DNA from: Weissella uvarum
GTDB taxonomy: Bacteria > Bacillota > Bacilli > Lactobacillales > Lactobacillaceae
Direction of reading: 5' to 3'
DNA: 64,000 nucleotides
NCBI RefSeq assembly: GCF_016908785.1
Contig: NZ_JAFBEO010000004.1
Coordinates: forward strand, 62,001 to 126,000
Shown: piece by piece, positions 46,863-55,620 of the stretch
Position numbering within the stretch: position 1 is the stretch's first letter
Layout: each line of letters opens with the position of its first letter
Made by a program: the position numbers and the translations under genes
The notes under the pieces: generated by a model
Database searches by the model: none
What the model was told of the DNA's origin: nothing
What the model saw: only the letters and a program-made list of their open reading frames with translations

Positions 46863-48059
46863 ATGAAGAAAACAGGTGGTATGTCAATCAAAGCTTTATT
46901 GATGGCATCACTAATTAATAATTTTGCATTTGGTTTTATTTGGCCAATTATTACGGTTTATTTGAATGGGCCACTACATCAAACCCTGATTACAGCGGGA
47001 TGGGTCATGTTGATGGTTGCCTTTGGGCAGGCATTCGGTTCGATTTTGAGCGGCCGCTTGTTTGACCGTTTTGAACCGTATCATTTGATGTTATATGGTA
47101 CGTTGGCCATGATTGGCATTCAAATTGTGTTAATTTTCGTGCATGGCTGGCCGTTTTATGTCATTAATTTGATGATTGCGTCATTCCTAAATGGGTGGAT
47201 TATGGCAATTATTAATGCTTATGGAACGTTAGTACGTAGTCACGATGGCCGTTATGTGTTCAATATGCTATATTTCACAAATAATTTTGGTATGGTCTTT
47301 GCTACAGCATTGATGGGCTTAATTTATCCACATGGGATTACTTGGTTGTTTATTGGTTCGTTAGTGCTTTATTTGTTGTTATTGGTAAATGTGCGGTTCA
47401 ATTTTAATATCGAAGCAAGTTTTCAGACGGTTAAAGATGCGATGGGGGTCAATAAATTACCAGTCTGGAATAAACGAATTGTCTTTGGGGTTATCTTAGG
47501 CTTGATTGTTTTATGGATTGCTTATGCCCAATGGCAAGGAAATTTGTCGGTATATATGACTGATAATTTGCACCTACCACTATGGCAATATTCACTGCTT
47601 TGGACGATCAATGGTTTGCTGATCGCAGTAATTCAATTGATTATTAATAAATTTAACCTAGGTAGTGGTAGCAAAGCGATGTGGATTCAAATTTTTGGCG
47701 GAATTTTGATGTTTGGCTGTGCCTTTTTGATTTTACCATTTGCCAAAAACTTTACTGGCTTTGCTTTTGCAATGATTGTGACAACACTTGGTGAGGTCAC
47801 CGCCTTTCCGATGATTCCGGCATTGGTCAATGAATTGACACCAGCTAATTTGAAGGGGCGCTACCAAGGCTTGGTTTCTGCGGCTCCATCGATTGGTCGA
47901 GCCATTGGACCGCTTTTGGGTGGGATGATGATTGAGCAATTTAATTATAAGATATTATTTGACAGTGGCGCAGGCCTCGTGTTTGTAACTTTTGCTATTT
48001 TGGTATACTTGATTAGTAAAGGCTATCGACATACTCAACAATTTACAGAAGGAGACTAG
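46863..48059 (+). CDS. MFS transporter, drug-efflux type
   Basis: The 398-residue major facilitator protein has 12 predicted TM helices. The motif-A-like GSILSGRLFDRFEP is in the loop after TM2, and a second half has NLKGRYQGLVSAAPSIGRAIGPLLGGM, as in MdtG-like exporters. The substrate is unknown. The ribosome binding site is AAGGGGGA (GGGGG at 46851-46855). The next gene begins immediately after its stop. Confidence 0.85.
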   Translation: MKKTGGMSIKALLMASLINNFAFGFIWPIITVYLNGPLHQTLITAGWVMLMVAFGQAFGSILSGRLFDRFEPYHLMLYGTLAMIGIQIVLIFVHGWPFYVINLMIASFLNGWIMAIINAYGTLVRSHDGRYVFNMLYFTNNFGMVFATALMGLIYPHGITWLFIGSLVLYLLLLVNVRFNFNIEASFQTVKDAMGVNKLPVWNKRIVFGVILGLIVLWIAYAQWQGNLSVYMTDNLHLPLWQYSLLWTINGLLIAVIQLIINKFNLGSGSKAMWIQIFGGILMFGCAFLILPFAKNFTGFAFAMIVTTLGEVTAFPMIPALVNELTPANLKGRYQGLVSAAPSIGRAIGPLLGGMMIEQFNYKILFDSGAGLVFVTFAILVYLISKGYRHTQQFTEGD

Positions 48060-48623
48060 TTGCAGATGGACGCACCACATTTAAAATTTAGATTTGGTTT
48101 ACGGACGGTTAAAACCGGAATTTCAGTGATGATTTTAATTGTTATTTTTTTGGTTTTACATCGGGGTAATCCAATGATTGCGTGCCTCTCAGCGGTCTTT
48201 TCATTGCGCCAAGATTTTGAAACAACATTGCAGTTTGGTCGGTCACGCGTAATTGCCAATGCCTTTGGTGGTGCTTTTGCGATGGTCTATTCATTTTCAA
48301 TGATGGCAACGCACCATGCTGCATGGGTGCAAGTGATTGTACTTCCAGCCTTATTAATGCTATTGATTGCAGTGAATGATGCCATTAACAATAATCGGGG
48401 GATTATTGGTGCGTCGGCAGCGTTTTTGATGATTTGTTTTACGATTCCAAGTGATGGTGACTATCTGTATGCGATCAACCGGGTCATCGATACTTTTATT
48501 GGTATGGCAGTGGCTATTTTAATGAATGTTGGCGTACATCCGGTGAAATTTGAAGAGCCAATTAAGCAAGAAGCCAAAAAAATTCATGAAGAAATCTTGG
48601 ATGAAATTGAGCATAAGAATTAA
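48060..48623 (+). CDS. ArAE/FUSC-type membrane protein, N-terminal domain
   Basis: The 187-residue protein resembles the aromatic acid exporter (DUF939) N-terminal domain: FRFGLRTVKTGISVMIL at the start, RGNPMIACLSAVFSLRQDFETTLQFGRSRVIANAFGG, and four to five TM helices. The C-terminal cytosolic domain of longer relatives is missing, as in many short Lactobacillales homologues. It can begin at TTG 48060 (abutting the MFS stop) or ATG 48066 after AAGGAG. It is cotranscribed with the MFS gene. Confidence 0.8.
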   Translation: MQMDAPHLKFRFGLRTVKTGISVMILIVIFLVLHRGNPMIACLSAVFSLRQDFETTLQFGRSRVIANAFGGAFAMVYSFSMMATHHAAWVQVIVLPALLMLLIAVNDAINNNRGIIGASAAFLMICFTIPSDGDYLYAINRVIDTFIGMAVAILMNVGVHPVKFEEPIKQEAKKIHEEILDEIEHKN

Positions 48624-48666
48624 AAAAAGGCAGGTTAACCATGTATGTTAACTTGCCTTTTTTTAT
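48622..48666 (+). terminator. Terminator after the MFS/ArAE pair
   Basis: The stem AAAAAAAGGCAGGTTAAC / GTTAACTTGCCTTTTTTT has a 7-nt loop. Confidence 0.92.
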
Positions 48667-48743
48667 TTGTATGCCAGACTAGGGGCTTAATTTGGTTTGT
48701 GTTATAGTAGGGACAATTCTATAGAAGCGTGGAGGAAATCATG

Positions 48744-49706
48744 ATGCGAGCAGTTCAATTGGTAGAAGCAGGTGGCCAACCGATTGTCACGGATGTCCCA
48801 GAACCAAAGCAAACAGATGCTGATCAAGTTTTAGTACATGTGAAAGCAGTGGCTTTATCGAATCTTGCAAAAATGGTAGCGACCGGCCAACACTATTCAA
48901 GTCAATCAGTTTACCCACAAACGTTGGGAATTGATGGAGTTGGTGTGTTGGATGATGGCACGCGGGTTTATTTTGATCAAGTTGTGGACGGGGGTGCGCT
49001 TGCCGAAACGGTCAAAGTGGCTGTCGATCACTTACGCTTGCTTCCAGCTGAATTAGATGACATAACAGCAGCGGCAATTGCAAATCCTGGTATGAGTGCG
49101 ATGGCTGCCTTAACTAAGCGTATTCAATGGCATCCTGGCGCAACGGTCTTAATTAATGGTGCGACTGGTACGGCGGGACAGCTGGCCGTGAAAATCGCTA
49201 AGGCGATTGGGGCCAAACGTGTGATTGCAACAGGCCGGCGGACGGAAGCGCTTGAAGCAAGTGGTGCCGACGTCATTTTGGCCACGGAAAGCCTTGATTT
49301 AACGGATGCGACTGATTTTGCTCAGTATCAAGCTGGTTTGCGGACGGTCGTGGGGAATGTTGATATTGTGCTGGACTATTTGTATGGGCCGGCTGCTAAG
49401 GCCATTTTAACGACGATTGCAGACGCTGTAGGTGGCCAACACGCGGTTCAATATATTGATGTTGGGTCAATGGCTGGTAAGACGTTAGATTTACCAGCAA
49501 GTGTTTTGCGTAGCTCAAAATTAACCTTAATGGGTTCGGGGTTACAATCTGTCGATAGCTCAGAATTGCTTGACGCTGTCGAGACAGTTTTTCAATTGGC
49601 TGCACACTATGACTGGCGGATTGCTACGCAAGTATATCCTGTTAAAGAATCAGCAACGGCTTTTAATGCACCAAATCAACCACGGGCTGTTATTACTTTT
49701 TCATAA
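48744..49706 (+). CDS. Zinc-independent quinone oxidoreductase-like protein (MDR family)
   Basis: The 320-residue medium-chain dehydrogenase/reductase is likely NAD(P)H-dependent. A GroES-like N-terminal domain is followed by a Rossmann fold with VLINGATGTAGQLAVKIAKAIG (about 132-153) in the place of the usual AAxGGVG motif. The Cys and His ligands of zinc alcohol dehydrogenases are not seen. ATG 48744 is eight bases after GGAGG; ATG 48741 is also possible. The substrate is unknown. Confidence 0.82.
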   Translation: MRAVQLVEAGGQPIVTDVPEPKQTDADQVLVHVKAVALSNLAKMVATGQHYSSQSVYPQTLGIDGVGVLDDGTRVYFDQVVDGGALAETVKVAVDHLRLLPAELDDITAAAIANPGMSAMAALTKRIQWHPGATVLINGATGTAGQLAVKIAKAIGAKRVIATGRRTEALEASGADVILATESLDLTDATDFAQYQAGLRTVVGNVDIVLDYLYGPAAKAILTTIADAVGGQHAVQYIDVGSMAGKTLDLPASVLRSSKLTLMGSGLQSVDSSELLDAVETVFQLAAHYDWRIATQVYPVKESATAFNAPNQPRAVITFS

Positions 49707-49738
49707 AAAAACATCGCTCATATAATCAGCGATGTTTT
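49705..49738. terminator. Bidirectional terminator between convergent genes
   Basis: The stem AAAACATCGCT / AGCGATGTTTT separates the oxidoreductase gene from the convergent DUF454 gene and has A/T runs on both sides. Confidence 0.87.
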
Positions 49739-49742
49739 GCAG

Positions 49743-50156
49743 TTATTCAGTTTCATTTAATTTTACGCGTTCATTGTGTTTTTTGAATAAATTGTTGAAG
49801 AGGTAACCGCGATAGAAACCTTCCATACTAATAATCTGAGCCAACGAACAAGCAATTAAAGTTAAGCGAAGCCAAAGTTTGGGTACGGTGATGAATGGAA
49901 TGGCCATAAAAGCGGCCGAAAATAGATAAATGGCAATGCGTTGTTTCTGATTTAATTTCCGCTGATATACGCCTTCTTCAACGTAGCGTTGGTAATATTT
50001 ATTTTTTAAGATCCAAGCGTGTAAGCGTGGTGAAGAGCGAGCCCAACAGAAAGCTGCAAAGAAATAAAAACCTGTGGTTGGGAGACCGGGAATCCAAATG
50101 GCAACGGTTCCGATGGAAAAGAGGATGAGGCCAGTCAGTATGTAGAGATAGCGCAT
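49743..50156 (-). CDS. DUF454 (YbaN-like) membrane protein
   Basis: The 137-residue inner-membrane protein has three or four TM helices. The family signature is GTVAIWIPGLPTTGFYFFAAFCWARSSPRLHAWIL near the N-terminus. Function is unknown. A TATAAT (50196-50191 on the - strand) gives it a promoter divergent from the ispE promoter. Confidence 0.87.
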   Translation of the reverse strand: MRYLYILTGLILFSIGTVAIWIPGLPTTGFYFFAAFCWARSSPRLHAWILKNKYYQRYVEEGVYQRKLNQKQRIAIYLFSAAFMAIPFITVPKLWLRLTLIACSLAQIISMEGFYRGYLFNNLFKKHNERVKLNETE

Positions 50157-50190
50157 AGTGTTCCAATCCTTTTTTGTGTTTGTTGCGCAT

Positions 50191-50254
50191 ATTATAACAA
50201 GATTTTGTGGTTCCGCCTATGGACTAACCTATTTTGTTGCATATTTGTTATAAT
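50191..50254. promoter_or_regulatory. Divergent promoters of DUF454 and ispE
   Basis: TATAAT occurs on the - strand at 50196-50191 and on the + strand at 50249-50254, the latter preceded by TTTGT. -35 elements are weak on both sides. Confidence 0.45.
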
Positions 50255-50289
50255 GACTGTAATACTTTGAGAAGCTGGGGGAGGAGTGA

Positions 50290-51147
50290 GTGGAAATTTT
50301 AGAACGCGCCTATGCTAAACTGAATATTAGCTTAGATACCCCGTATCTCCATCGTGATGGGCTTCAAGAATGGGATATGTTCATGGTGCCAATCGATTTG
50401 GCGGATTATGTCACAATCAAAACGACTCAAGAACATCATGATATTCATGTTGATTCAACGAGTGGGGTACTCCCATTGAATGAAAAGAATTTAGCCTATC
50501 AGGCCGCAGCGTTGATGCGTGAACAAGCTCAGCAAAGTGACGGTGTTGATATTTATATCGATAAACGAATTCCGGTTGCAGCTGGCTTGGGTGGTGGTTC
50601 TTCGGATGCGGCTGCGGTGATGCGGGGCTTAAATAAACTGTGGTCAATGCATCTGAGTGAAGCCCAGTTAGCTAAATTGGGTCTGTCAATTGATGCTGAT
50701 GTACCATTTTGTATTTATAGCCGACCAGCGCGAGTAACTGGTCGTGGTGAAGTGGTGGAACCAATTCAAAATAAACTACCCTCTCTTTGGGTAGTCGTCG
50801 CTAAACCAGCGGTGAGTGTGTCCACCCCTAAAATCTTGAAACAAATTGATTATGATCAATTACAGCATGGTGATATGGCGGCTTTGATGGCAGCTTTGGA
50901 ACTGGGAGATATGTCCCAGGTCTATGCAGAAATGTTTAATGTGCTCGAACCGGTCACGGCGACACGTTATCCTGAAATTACTAACTTAAAAATAAAAATG
51001 CAGAAATTTGGTGCTGATGCCGTCCAAATGTCTGGAACCGGGCCAACTGTATTTGCGATTACAAATAAGCAATCGCGTGCAAAAAGAATTTACAATGCTG
51101 TACGTGGCTTTGTACAAGAGACTTTTATTGCCCACATTGTTCAATAA
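50290..51147 (+). CDS. ispE: 4-diphosphocytidyl-2-C-methyl-D-erythritol kinase
   Basis: IspE is a GHMP kinase of the MEP isoprenoid pathway. The 285-residue protein has AYAKLNISLDTP at the start, the ATP loop PVAAGLGGGSSDAAAVMRG (about 97-115) and the MSGTGPTVFAI motif (about 256-266). All three GHMP motifs look intact. It starts at GTG after GGGGGAGGAG. No other MEP gene lies in the window, and lactic acid bacteria mostly use mevalonate, so its role may be residual or different. Confidence 0.9.
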   Translation: MEILERAYAKLNISLDTPYLHRDGLQEWDMFMVPIDLADYVTIKTTQEHHDIHVDSTSGVLPLNEKNLAYQAAALMREQAQQSDGVDIYIDKRIPVAAGLGGGSSDAAAVMRGLNKLWSMHLSEAQLAKLGLSIDADVPFCIYSRPARVTGRGEVVEPIQNKLPSLWVVVAKPAVSVSTPKILKQIDYDQLQHGDMAALMAALELGDMSQVYAEMFNVLEPVTATRYPEITNLKIKMQKFGADAVQMSGTGPTVFAITNKQSRAKRIYNAVRGFVQETFIAHIVQ

Positions 51148-51165
51148 TGAAAGAGAGCGTATGAA

Positions 51166-51945
51166 ATGTTTGAATTAGATATTACGAATCAACCCGTCTT
51201 AGATGCTTTACATGATTTGCGAGAAAATCAAAATGAGGATACGGAAGCTGCGTATACACAAGCTTTGCTAGAAGCCCACTTTATTGCGCCAGTTAGTTTT
51301 ACTGAGCCTTTGCAAGAACAGGCTGATGGTTCAATTGTTTTGCCAGAAGGGGCCGAGGTACGCTTTGTCACTTTACGTGATGAAGATGATAATATGGTTT
51401 TCCCTGTCTTCACAGATATGGAGAAGTATAATACTGATGGAGAATGGCAAGCTGAAGAACCGGTTTACCCTTATCCAATGTCAATTGAACAATATTTGCC
51501 AATGGTTTTTGACGAAGAAGTACCAAATATGGGCGGTTTGGTCTTAAACCCATTCTCAGAGGACGGCATGCCAATTACGAAAGATAACATGGGGTATTTG
51601 GCGAATGTCTTGGAAGCACTTCAAGAAGATGGTGGCGTTCCAGTAATTCCAGCTGATGAAATTGCACCAGGTGCATTGCAATATGATTTAGTCAACTTTG
51701 CGGATGATCATGGTGATATTATTAATGCCCTTTATCTACTTTGGTTGGGGCAAGAAGATGGCGGTAATTACTTGATTGTCGTTGATGGTCCTGACCGTGA
51801 TGCTGTGATGGCCTTAGGCCCTGATCTTGAAAAGCTCTTCACGGATGACGCTGGTAGTGAAGGTCCTGACTTTAATATGATGATGAGTGAAGACTTTGGT
51901 GATGGATTATCAGAATTCAAACCAGTCTTTGATCATACAGTTTAA
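51166..51945 (+). CDS. SseB family protein
   Basis: The 259-residue acidic cytosolic protein has an N-terminal SseB-like domain (about 1-110; the LPVFTDMEKY-like region VFPVFTDMEKYN and GGLVLNPF at about 126) and a C-terminal SseB-type domain (YLIVVDGPDRDAVMALGP). The family is linked to serine sensitivity in E. coli, but the function is unclear. GAAAGAGAGC precedes the ATG. It is 18 bp from ispE and probably cotranscribed. Confidence 0.75.
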   Translation: MFELDITNQPVLDALHDLRENQNEDTEAAYTQALLEAHFIAPVSFTEPLQEQADGSIVLPEGAEVRFVTLRDEDDNMVFPVFTDMEKYNTDGEWQAEEPVYPYPMSIEQYLPMVFDEEVPNMGGLVLNPFSEDGMPITKDNMGYLANVLEALQEDGGVPVIPADEIAPGALQYDLVNFADDHGDIINALYLLWLGQEDGGNYLIVVDGPDRDAVMALGPDLEKLFTDDAGSEGPDFNMMMSEDFGDGLSEFKPVFDHTV

Positions 51946-51954
51946 GTAAGCATG

Positions 51955-51988
51955 GTCGCTCAAAAAAGTTTTGAGTGGCTTTTTTTGT
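51955..51988 (+). terminator. Terminator after sseB-like gene
   Basis: The stem CTCAAAA/TTTTGAG extended by GTCG/TGGC pairs is followed by seven T. Confidence 0.85.
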
Positions 51989-52001
51989 AAGGAGGCAAGC
52001 T

Positions 52002-53015
52002 GTGGAAAAGACACAAGTCGCAATAATTGGTGCTGGACCAGTTGGATTGTATACTGCTTTCTATGCGCGGATGCGTGGTCTAGATGTGACAGTTTTAGAT
52101 AGTTTAGAAACAGTTGGGGGTCAAGTCGCTCATTTATATCCGCAAAAAGATTTATTAGATATTCCTGGTTTTACTAAAATTGATGGACAAACCTTGGTTA
52201 AAAATCTAAAACAACAGGCTGATCAGTTGGAAACGCGGTTTTCACTGAATACAGTGGTGCAGGATTTAAACTACGACGCGACACATGATTATTTTGTGTT
52301 ACAAACGAATCAAGGTGAGTTGATTGCGCAAAGAGTAGTTTTGGCAATTGGCCGTGGTGCGTTTGAGCCAAAACGGTTGCCAAATGGAATTGGATCAGCC
52401 TTTGAAGGCCAAGGGGTTTACTATATTGCGGATGATTTGCAACACTTTGCGGGGCGTGATGTTTTAGTAGCTGGTGGTGGCGACTCAGCTGTTGATCAAG
52501 CACTGGCTTTGGTACCCTATGCGCATCAAGTTTACTTGACCCACCGGCGCAATCGCTTTCGTGCAATGGCATACACTCTGGAGCAATTAGCAAATACGAA
52601 TGTGAAGCAATTAACACCATATAATATTACGGATATCCAGGCTGCAAGTGGGAAATTAGCTGTTAACTTAGAAAATAATGAAGATCAGACTGATCAAACA
52701 CTTTTGGTTGATGATGTTGTTGTGAGTTATGGTTTTCAATCTAATAGTCAAATGATTGAAGGTTGGACATGTCATCCGGTGATTGAACGGCAGCGTTGTG
52801 TGGTCCGACAAGATATGGCAACAACAGTTCCTGGGTTGTACGCTGTAGGAGATATTGCTGGTTATCCAGGTAAAGCTGACTTGATTGCAACTGGTTTTGG
52901 TGAAGGACCAGTGGCGATTCTATCTATCTTAAAGGAATTGGACCCTGCAGCCGCAGGACCTTTACACTCATCAGGATTTACCATTACGGATGGTGATTTG
53001 AACCCATTAAAGTAA
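52002..53015 (+). CDS. Ferredoxin--NADP reductase, thioredoxin-reductase-like
   Basis: The 337-residue flavoprotein of the YumC/TrxR-like FNR type moves electrons between NADPH and ferredoxin or flavodoxin. The FAD site is [13 protein letters not shown] (about 7-19), the NADP site is [17 protein letters not shown] and the second FAD motif is [14 protein letters not shown]. The CXXC of thioredoxin reductase is absent. GTG 52002 follows AAGGAGGCAAGCT; the in-frame upstream ATG lies within the terminator. Confidence 0.9.
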   Translation: MEKTQVAIIGAGPVGLYTAFYARMRGLDVTVLDSLETVGGQVAHLYPQKDLLDIPGFTKIDGQTLVKNLKQQADQLETRFSLNTVVQDLNYDATHDYFVLQTNQGELIAQRVVLAIGRGAFEPKRLPNGIGSAFEGQGVYYIADDLQHFAGRDVLVAGGGDSAVDQALALVPYAHQVYLTHRRNRFRAMAYTLEQLANTNVKQLTPYNITDIQAASGKLAVNLENNEDQTDQTLLVDDVVVSYGFQSNSQMIEGWTCHPVIERQRCVVRQDMATTVPGLYAVGDIAGYPGKADLIATGFGEGPVAILSILKELDPAAAGPLHSSGFTITDGDLNPLK

Positions 53016-53086
53016 GGTTCATTGTGCGCAGACGCACAAAATTTGTTATACTAATTAGGAAAATAAAAATAAGAAGAGGTATCGTA

Positions 53087-53800
53087 ATGTCAAAGTTAGT
53101 TATGGTTCGTCACGGACAAAGTGAATGGAACGCCAAGAATCTATTTAATGGTTGGGTTGATACCAAGTTGAGCCCAGTTGGGGTAGAACAAGCTCGTTCA
53201 GCTGGTCAATTGTTAGCTGAATCTGGCATTGAATTTGATCAAGCTTATACTTCTGTTTTGACTCGTGCAATTCAAACGTTGCATTTGGTTTTGGAAGAAG
53301 ATGGTCAACTTTGGATTCCAGAAGAAAAGTCATGGCGTTTGAATGAACGTAATTATGGTGCCCTACAAGGTTTGAACAAGGCTGATGCCGCTGAAAAGTG
53401 GGGTGACGATCAAGTTCACCAATGGCGTCGTTCATACGATGTATTGCCTCCATTGTTGGAAAGCTATGATGAAACAACGACTGTTGATGGTGAAACTTAT
53501 GCTTCATTTGACCGTCGTTATGCCGGTGTACCTGAAAATGAATTGCCATTAGGTGAAAATTTGAAGGTCACTTTGGAACGTGTGCTTCCATACTGGAATG
53601 ATACAATTTCAAAGGATTTGAAGGCTGGTAAGAATGTTATTATCGCCGCTCATGGAAACTCATTGCGTGCCTTGGCTAAGCACATTGAAAAGATTTCTGA
53701 TGAAGATATCATGGGTCTTGAAATTGCGAATGGTCAACCAATCGTTTACGATTTGGATGATGATTTGAATGTTGTCTCAAAGGACATCTTGGCTAAGTAA
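53087..53800 (+). CDS. gpmA: 2,3-bisphosphoglycerate-dependent phosphoglycerate mutase
   Basis: GpmA interconverts 3- and 2-phosphoglycerate. The 237-residue protein has the phospho-His motif [12 protein letters not shown] (His9-10 region), RAIQTLH, the [13 protein letters not shown] segment and the second catalytic His in [15 protein letters not shown] 53087 follows AAGAAGAGG; the in-frame extension from 53024 is non-homologous. The promoter has TATACT at 53047-53052, preceded by a GTGCG/CGCAC hairpin. Confidence 0.96.
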   Translation: MSKLVMVRHGQSEWNAKNLFNGWVDTKLSPVGVEQARSAGQLLAESGIEFDQAYTSVLTRAIQTLHLVLEEDGQLWIPEEKSWRLNERNYGALQGLNKADAAEKWGDDQVHQWRRSYDVLPPLLESYDETTTVDGETYASFDRRYAGVPENELPLGENLKVTLERVLPYWNDTISKDLKAGKNVIIAAHGNSLRALAKHIEKISDEDIMGLEIANGQPIVYDLDDDLNVVSKDILAK

Positions 53801-53835
53801 CTTTAAGTAATACAAATTAAGATGTTCAAGATTCT

Positions 53836-53874
53836 TAAAAACCTGTTTCTCAATCTGAGAAGCAGGTTTTTTTA
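53836..53874 (+). terminator. Terminator after gpmA
   Basis: The stem AAAACCTGTTTCTCA / TGAGAAGCAGGTTTT with an ATC loop is followed by T residues. Confidence 0.9.
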
Positions 53875-53924
53875 TCGAAAATGGGCAAAAGGAAATTAAT
53901 CAGCAGTTGCCGTCCTGAAAATTC

Positions 53925-53954
53925 TTGTTGTTGCTAGATTGATTAATGTATAAT
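53925..53954 (+). promoter_or_regulatory. Promoter of the wzd-wze module
   Basis: -35 TTGTTG (53925-53930), 18 bp and -10 TATAAT (53949-53954), about 80 bp before wzd. Confidence 0.5.
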
Positions 53955-54032
53955 CAGAAGTGTTATCATTGTGGTTATGCTAAAGATATTATTATGTAGA
54001 GTTTTTTTAACGAGTTGGGAGTCGAGTTCAAC

Positions 54033-54800
54033 ATGGAGAATGTAATTGATTTAAGACATATTTGGCAAATTATTAAGCAAAATCTGGTGTTGATGTTAAC
54101 ACTTGGTGTGTTATTCGCTGGGGTTGGTTTTGCTGTTTCAAAATTTGTCATCGAACCACAATACGCTTCATCGGTTAATTTATTAGTTAATCGTAAAGAT
54201 AAGCAGTCTCAAGATGGTGCTGCACAATATCAAAATCAACAAGCGGATGTCCAAATGATTAATACGTATAAGGATATTATTAATCAACCTGTGATTTTGG
54301 ATCAAGTATCCAATAATTTGAGTGATAAGTTTACCAAGCATCAGTTACAGAATTTAACTGATAAAATTTCGATTTCAAACCAGCAAAACTCACAGGTGTT
54401 CGAAGTTAGCGTTAAAACCGGCAATCCATATTTATCACGGGATATTGCTAATGAAATTGCAAAGGTATTTAAGAGTAAGATTACCAAGATTATGGATACG
54501 CCTTCAAATCTAACGATTGTATCGAAAGCTTCAGCTCACAAAACGCCCGTATCGCCTAAGATACCATTAATTACGTTAATTAGTTTTGTATTAGGTGTTT
54601 TGGTGGCCTTTGCCTGGGGCATGCTTCGTGATATGTCGGATCGAACAATTAAGAGTGTTGATTATATTACGCAAAAACTTGGTTTAACCAACTTAGGGAT
54701 GGTCGGTTATGCTGAGCACGTTCGATCAGTTGACGATGTCTTGAAAGCACAAGAAAAGGGACTTAATCAACCAACCCCATCACGTCGTCGTCGGGTTTAA
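54033..54800 (+). CDS. wzd: Polysaccharide co-polymerase / tyrosine kinase modulator (CpsC/Wzd)
   Basis: Wzd is the membrane adaptor of the BY-kinase and sets polysaccharide chain length. The 255-residue protein has TM1 (about 18-38), an extracytoplasmic Wzz domain, a Pro-rich TM2 region (HKTPVSPKIPLITLISFVLGVLVAFAWGM, about 165-195) and a cytosolic tail that would activate the kinase. The start at 54033 is supported by similarity of MENVIDLRHIWQII to family N-termini; GGGAG is eleven bases upstream. wze follows after 11 bp. Confidence 0.88.
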   Translation: MENVIDLRHIWQIIKQNLVLMLTLGVLFAGVGFAVSKFVIEPQYASSVNLLVNRKDKQSQDGAAQYQNQQADVQMINTYKDIINQPVILDQVSNNLSDKFTKHQLQNLTDKISISNQQNSQVFEVSVKTGNPYLSRDIANEIAKVFKSKITKIMDTPSNLTIVSKASAHKTPVSPKIPLITLISFVLGVLVAFAWGMLRDMSDRTIKSVDYITQKLGLTNLGMVGYAEHVRSVDDVLKAQEKGLNQPTPSRRRRV

Positions 54801-54811
54801 GGAGTTCAAAA

Positions 54812-55546
54812 ATGGGATTATTTAAATCAAAAAATAAAGCAAGAGCAGAGAAGGAACCAAGTAAAGTTGAATTAGTGACTTTCACGGAGCCTAAAAATGT
54901 CATTTCAGAACAAATCCGAACGGTGCGGACGAATATTGAGTTTAGTGCGGCAGGGATTGATGATTTTAAGTTGATGATGCTTACCTCACCTGAAATTGGG
55001 GATGGAAAATCAACTGTGGCCGCTAATTTGGCGGTGGCATGGGCGCAAGCCGGTAAGCGAACATTATTGGTTGATACCGACTTACGACGTCCAACCGTCC
55101 ATTTGTCATTTTATCTAGATAATCAGCATGGTCTGTCAACACTCTTGGTACGAGATGAGCAGCCTAAAGAAGTAATTAAAGGGACGTTTGTACCTGGATT
55201 GTCAGTTTTGACGTCGGGACCCGTCCCACCAAATCCGGCTGAACTTTTAGCATCATCTAAGATGGGTGATTTAATGCATTGGATGCGTGAAAACTTTGAT
55301 GTTGTTTTATTCGATGCGCCACCAGTTATTGCCGTTAGTGATGCACAAGTGCTGATGCCTCGAGTAGACGGGGTTGCTTTGGTGGTAACAATGAATAAGA
55401 CACTTAAGTCTAATTTGAATCGTACAGTTGAAATTTTACAATTATCAGAAAATACCAAAATTTTGGGAGCGATTGAACGAGTCAAAGATAAGCGTTCAGA
55501 TGACGGTTATGGCTACGGTTATGGCTACGGTTATGGGGATAACTGA
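54812..55546 (+). CDS. wze: Bacterial tyrosine kinase (CpsD/Wze)
   Basis: The BY-kinase phosphorylates itself and partner proteins on Tyr. The 244-residue protein has Walker A SPEIGDGKSTVAANL (about 54-68), Walker A' LLVDTDLRRP (about 87-96) and Walker B VVLFDAPPV (about 164-172). Its C-terminal autophosphorylation tail is a run of Tyr-Gly dipeptides (five Tyr in the last 14 residues). AAGGAG precedes the ATG. A terminator lies between it and the phosphatase gene. Confidence 0.92.
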   Translation: MGLFKSKNKARAEKEPSKVELVTFTEPKNVISEQIRTVRTNIEFSAAGIDDFKLMMLTSPEIGDGKSTVAANLAVAWAQAGKRTLLVDTDLRRPTVHLSFYLDNQHGLSTLLVRDEQPKEVIKGTFVPGLSVLTSGPVPPNPAELLASSKMGDLMHWMRENFDVVLFDAPPVIAVSDAQVLMPRVDGVALVVTMNKTLKSNLNRTVEILQLSENTKILGAIERVKDKRSDDGYGYGYGYGYGDN

Positions 55547-55552
55547 TTATTG

Positions 55553-55589
55553 AAAAAGGAGCAGCGGGGATAAGTCGCTGCTTTTTTTA
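55553..55589 (+). terminator. Terminator between wze and wzb
   Basis: The stem AGCAGCG/CGCTGCT, with AAAAAGG before and TTTTTTT after, follows the wze stop codon by a few bases. It would reduce wzb expression relative to wzd-wze. Confidence 0.85.
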
Positions 55590-55620
55590 ATTCAAGATGA
55601 AAAAGCGAAGGGAATTAAAG

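Noticed and set aside
50248-50266. TGTTAT-N6-TGTAAT upstream of ispE as a WalR box
   Set aside because: The spacer is 6 bp and the first half overlaps the -10 element; it is probably coincidence.
53025-53038. GTGCG/CGCAC hairpin before gpmA as a terminator for the reductase gene
   Set aside because: The stem is only 5 bp and no T tract follows; it is more likely part of the promoter region.
53961-53977. TGTTAT-N5-TGGTTA before wzd as a WalR box
   Set aside because: The second half has a mismatch at a core position and lies downstream of the predicted transcription start.
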